A stretch of 64,000 bases of DNA, from assembly GCA_024207135.1 (NCBI GenBank), contig CP042428.1:2480001-2544000 (forward strand), read 5' to 3'. Positions 61,691 to 64,000 of the stretch are shown here, piece after piece. The stretch's first letter is position 1. Every line of letters starts with the position of its first letter. The stretch comes from Arthrobacter sp. C2 (GTDB lineage Bacteria; Actinomycetota; Actinomycetes; Actinomycetales; Micrococcaceae). The notes beneath the pieces were generated by a model, which saw nothing but the letters and a program-made list of their open reading frames with translations, had not been told where the DNA came from and searched no databases. Both the position numbers and the translations under genes were made by a program.

Positions 61691-64000
61691 TTACCCGGCC
61701 GGACGAATCCTGCCGGCCACGGATTCCAGGCGCTGCTCGCGCACCGCGAGTTCCAACCCCTGCTGCAGCGCTGCCGAAACCTTCTCGGTCATGCGCCCGT
61801 ACCCCAGGATCCCCATGGCCTCGCGTTTGAGCTCCTCGACGCCGGATTCCCCGGTGAGAGATGCCAGCGCACACATGAGGTTGGAGATCTCCCGGGGGCT
61901 GATCTCCTCGATGCCCGGTACGTGCGCCGCGAATCCGGTCCGGTAATCGATCCACCGGGCTGGTTCCTGCTTGGCCGGCCAGATGAACCCGTCGGCATCA
62001 ATGGTGTGGGATTTTTTGTCCAGTGCCGCCAGCATCGATTTTTCCCGGGCCGCGGACACCCTGCCCAGGCCGTAGGCGTTGATGGCCAGCCTGGCCAGCC
62101 GCCGTTGCTGGATCGGTCCTTCCGCTTCCACGATCTCGGCCAGCAGTGCGGCGGCCTTCCGCTTGCCCGCGGCCCTCTTCAACTCGTCGAGTTCATCGAC
62201 GGTTCCCGCCAGGCGGGCAGCCCACGGCGTGAACGGTACGGCCTTTCCCGGATAACCGCGCGGCTGCACCTCGGTTTCCGCCTCAAGAGCGTCCTTTGCC
62301 ACCGAGGCCGCGGTTTCGGTTTTTCGCTTGTTCGGGGAAACCTTGCGTGGCGCCGTTTCCCTGGCCGCCCGGACCTTGGAAGCCTTTGCCAGTTCGGCAT
62401 CGATGGAGGCGAGGACCGATTCGGAATCCTGGAGCCAGGCCGGCAACCAGATCCGCACCACGGATTCCCAGCCCAACAGGTTCCGCAGGATCTCCTGCGG
62501 CAAGCCGTCGCGGTCCCCCACGGTCTTGCGCGCGGCCCAGGGTTCGCCATCGAGCAGGATCGCCATCAATGGCTCGTCAGGGCGCTCGGGCAGCGCCACC
62601 GTCGCATCGATCCTGAAGTCCGAAAGCCCGAGGTTCGTTTCCACCCGGTGCCCGCGTGCCCGCAGGGCGGCTGCCACCTGCTCGCGGTGCCGGTCGCGCG
62701 CGATCACGGCCAGCGAGCCGTTGCCCAGGGCGTGGGTGCCCTCGGCTGCCAGGTCCAGGTAGGCGCGCAGGTGCTTGATGCCCAGCGCCGAGGAATCCTC
62801 GGCGCGCAGGTCGGCTGGGTCGAAGCTGGTGAACACCATGACCTGGCGCCGGGCGCGGGTCACCGCAACGTTCAAGCGGCGTTCCCCGCCGATGTTGTTC
62901 AGCGGGCCGAAGTTCAACGGCAGCCGTCCGCGCTCGTTGGCGCTGAAGGCGGTGGAAAACAGGATCACGTCCCGCTCGTCGCCCTGGACGTTTTCCAGGT
63001 TCTTCACGAACAGGCCTTCCTCCTGTGCATCCAACGCGGCACCCAGGCGTTCGTCCGCATGGTCGCGCAGCAGGGACTCGACCAGGTCGCGCTGCGGGGC
63101 GTTGAACGTGACCACGCCGATGGAGGGGACCGCTTCCGGTGAGGCATCAAAGCGCGCCTTGATCTCCGCGACGATGTGCCCGGCCTCCACCGGGTTGGTG
63201 CGCAGGATGCCGGCGGCACCCGTGCGGTGGAAGGTGCCCTGGACCCGGCGAAGGGAAATGCCGTAACCGTCCGGACCCGTGCGTGCGGCCCCGTTGCGCG
63301 GGGAGGGGAAGGAGGAGAGCTTGCCGGCGTAGTAATGCTTGTTGCTGAAGGCGATCAGGGACTCGTCCTGGCTGCGGTAGTGCCAGGACAGCCAGCGGCG
63401 GTCCACCCGGGCCATGACCGCCTCGGAGAGGATCGATTCCTCGTCGGCGACCAGCAGCTCGGATTCCTCATCGTCCTGCGGGTCGATGGACACCTCGGCA
63501 AAGGAATTGGGCGGCATCTGCTTGGAGTCCCCCACAATGACCGCCGACTTGGCCCGGCCCAGGGTGCCGATGGCGTCGGCGACGCGGATCTGCGAGGCCT
63601 CGTCGAAGACCACGATGTCGAATTCCCCGGCCCGCGGCGGGAAGAACCGGGCGGCGGAGTCGGGGCTGACCAGTACGCAGGGCAGGATACTGGTGACCAG
63701 GTCCCCGTAGGAATCCATGAGCCTGCGCACGCTCAGCCCTCCGCGGCGGCGCTCGAGCTGCCGCGCCAGCTCCCCCATGCGGCTCTCGGCCCTCTTCAGT
63801 TTTTCCGCACGTTGCCGGCTGATCGCCTCGGGCAGGGACTTGCCCACGTGCTTGCGCAAGGCCGTCGATGAGGAGGCGAACCGTTGGATGGCCCGCGCCT
63901 GGGCCTCGGAGTTGAAGGCATCGAATCCGTTGGCCGCAAGCCTTTCGGCCAGGGCGGATTCGGCGGTGCCGCGCACGAATCCGCGCAGCGCATCACCTGC
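61691..64000 (-). CDS. DUF3320-containing superfamily I helicase-like protein (5' partial)
   Basis: At least 769 residues; the frame is open to the window edge, so the N-terminal part is missing. The visible part has the end of an AAA_11/AAA_12 helicase: FDIVVFDEASQIRVADAIGTLGRAKSAVIVGDSKQMPPNSF (Walker B DEAS and motif III), WLSWHYRSQDESLIAFSN (motif IV), VQGDERDVILFSTAFS and LNVAVTRARRQVMVF (motifs V/VI). A Vsr-like nuclease segment (VIARDRHREQVAAALRARGHRVETNLGLSDFRID) and a C-terminal DUF3320 region follow. Such large proteins are linked to DNA repair or phage defence; role here unknown. Confidence 0.85.
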   Translation of the reverse strand, partial: AGDALRGFVRGTAESALAERLAANGFDAFNSEAQARAIQRFASSSTALRKHVGKSLPEAISRQRAEKLKRAESRMGELARQLERRRGGLSVRRLMDSYGDLVTSILPCVLVSPDSAARFFPPRAGEFDIVVFDEASQIRVADAIGTLGRAKSAVIVGDSKQMPPNSFAEVSIDPQDDEESELLVADEESILSEAVMARVDRRWLSWHYRSQDESLIAFSNKHYYAGKLSSFPSPRNGAARTGPDGYGISLRRVQGTFHRTGAAGILRTNPVEAGHIVAEIKARFDASPEAVPSIGVVTFNAPQRDLVESLLRDHADERLGAALDAQEEGLFVKNLENVQGDERDVILFSTAFSANERGRLPLNFGPLNNIGGERRLNVAVTRARRQVMVFTSFDPADLRAEDSSALGIKHLRAYLDLAAEGTHALGNGSLAVIARDRHREQVAAALRARGHRVETNLGLSDFRIDATVALPERPDEPLMAILLDGEPWAARKTVGDRDGLPQEILRNLLGWESVVRIWLPAWLQDSESVLASIDAELAKASKVRAARETAPRKVSPNKRKTETAASVAKDALEAETEVQPRGYPGKAVPFTPWAARLAGTVDELDELKRAAGKRKAAALLAEIVEAEGPIQQRRLARLAINAYGLGRVSAAREKSMLAALDKKSHTIDADGFIWPAKQEPARWIDYRTGFAAHVPGIEEISPREISNLMCALASLTGESGVEELKREAMGILGYGRMTEKVSAALQQGLELAVREQRLESVAGRIRPAG

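Noticed and set aside
61691-64000. Complete anti-phage defence island at the right edge
   Set aside because: The DUF3320/helicase-like protein belongs to a type sometimes found in defence loci, but only one gene is visible and its neighbour DUF1684 is not a defence gene.

Overview
The window is chromosomal DNA from a high-GC Gram-positive bacterium. The gene content fits an Arthrobacter-like soil actinobacterium (Micrococcaceae): a two-domain 3-dehydroshikimate dehydratase, a fused fructose PTS IIABC, many IclR-type regulators, ATGA gene overlaps, and -10 boxes of the TAnnnT form. It is dominated by uptake and degradation of aromatic, hydroaromatic and carboxylate compounds. No rRNA, tRNA, CRISPR array or prophage was seen.

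Layout. 1-6.9 kb: housekeeping and stress genes (DUF6328 membrane protein, Dps, GNAT, secreted GH3 protein, then a regulatory protein/PEP synthase pair). 6.9-12 kb: a quinate/shikimate locus (IclR, qsuB, qsuD and a divergent permease) with tandem operators in the divergent promoter. 12-16.3 kb: pRiA4b-type protein, AraC regulator, VOC protein, MFS exporter. 16.8-27.7 kb: a cluster closely resembling the 4-cresol (cre) pathway of Corynebacterium glutamicum: IclR regulator, P450, split PEP-synthase-like phosphorylating pair, SDR, ferredoxin, ferredoxin reductase, HD phosphohydrolase and aldehyde dehydrogenase, with a second HD paralogue at its upstream edge. The expected logic is to phosphorylate the phenol, oxidise the para-alkyl group with the P450 chain, then dephosphorylate and oxidise to a hydroxybenzoate. 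28-31.3 kb: a lipoprotein with two VOC domains and an IS30-family element. 31.4-34.3 kb: DHFR-like protein, solitary Vsr, and a VTC/DUF4956 pair. 34.9-39.1 kb: fructose PTS operon (fruR-fruK-fruA-ptsH). 39.3-40.1 kb: a YefM/YoeB toxin-antitoxin pair lying between ptsH and a ptsH 3'-end remnant. 40.2-43.3 kb: tctCBA tricarboxylate transporter. 43.8-60.3 kb: fourteen genes, all on the minus strand, forming a catabolic island: three KstD-like FAD dehydrogenases, SDR, zinc alcohol dehydrogenase, aldo/keto reductase, TIM-barrel isomerase, Gfo/Idh dehydrogenase, two MFS permeases, a second shikimate-type dehydrogenase, IclR and LysR. 60.8-64 kb: a DUF1684 protein and the C-terminal part of a large DUF3320-type helicase that runs off the window.

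The most unusual non-coding signal is a family of three direct repeats (16356-16500, 27744-27893, 29137-29287). Each is about 145-151 bp, with a conserved TAGAGT box, a 5' hairpin and a competing long terminator-like hairpin whose arms vary in a compensatory way. Copies 1 and 2 bracket the cre-like cluster exactly; copies 2 and 3 bracket the lipoprotein gene. They may encode small RNAs or attenuators, or mark recombination boundaries. Two operator classes match two IclR subtypes: a TGTRCG-N5-CGYACA tandem at the qsu and tct loci, and a TTCC...TGGGAA type at the cre-like cluster and the minus-strand island.
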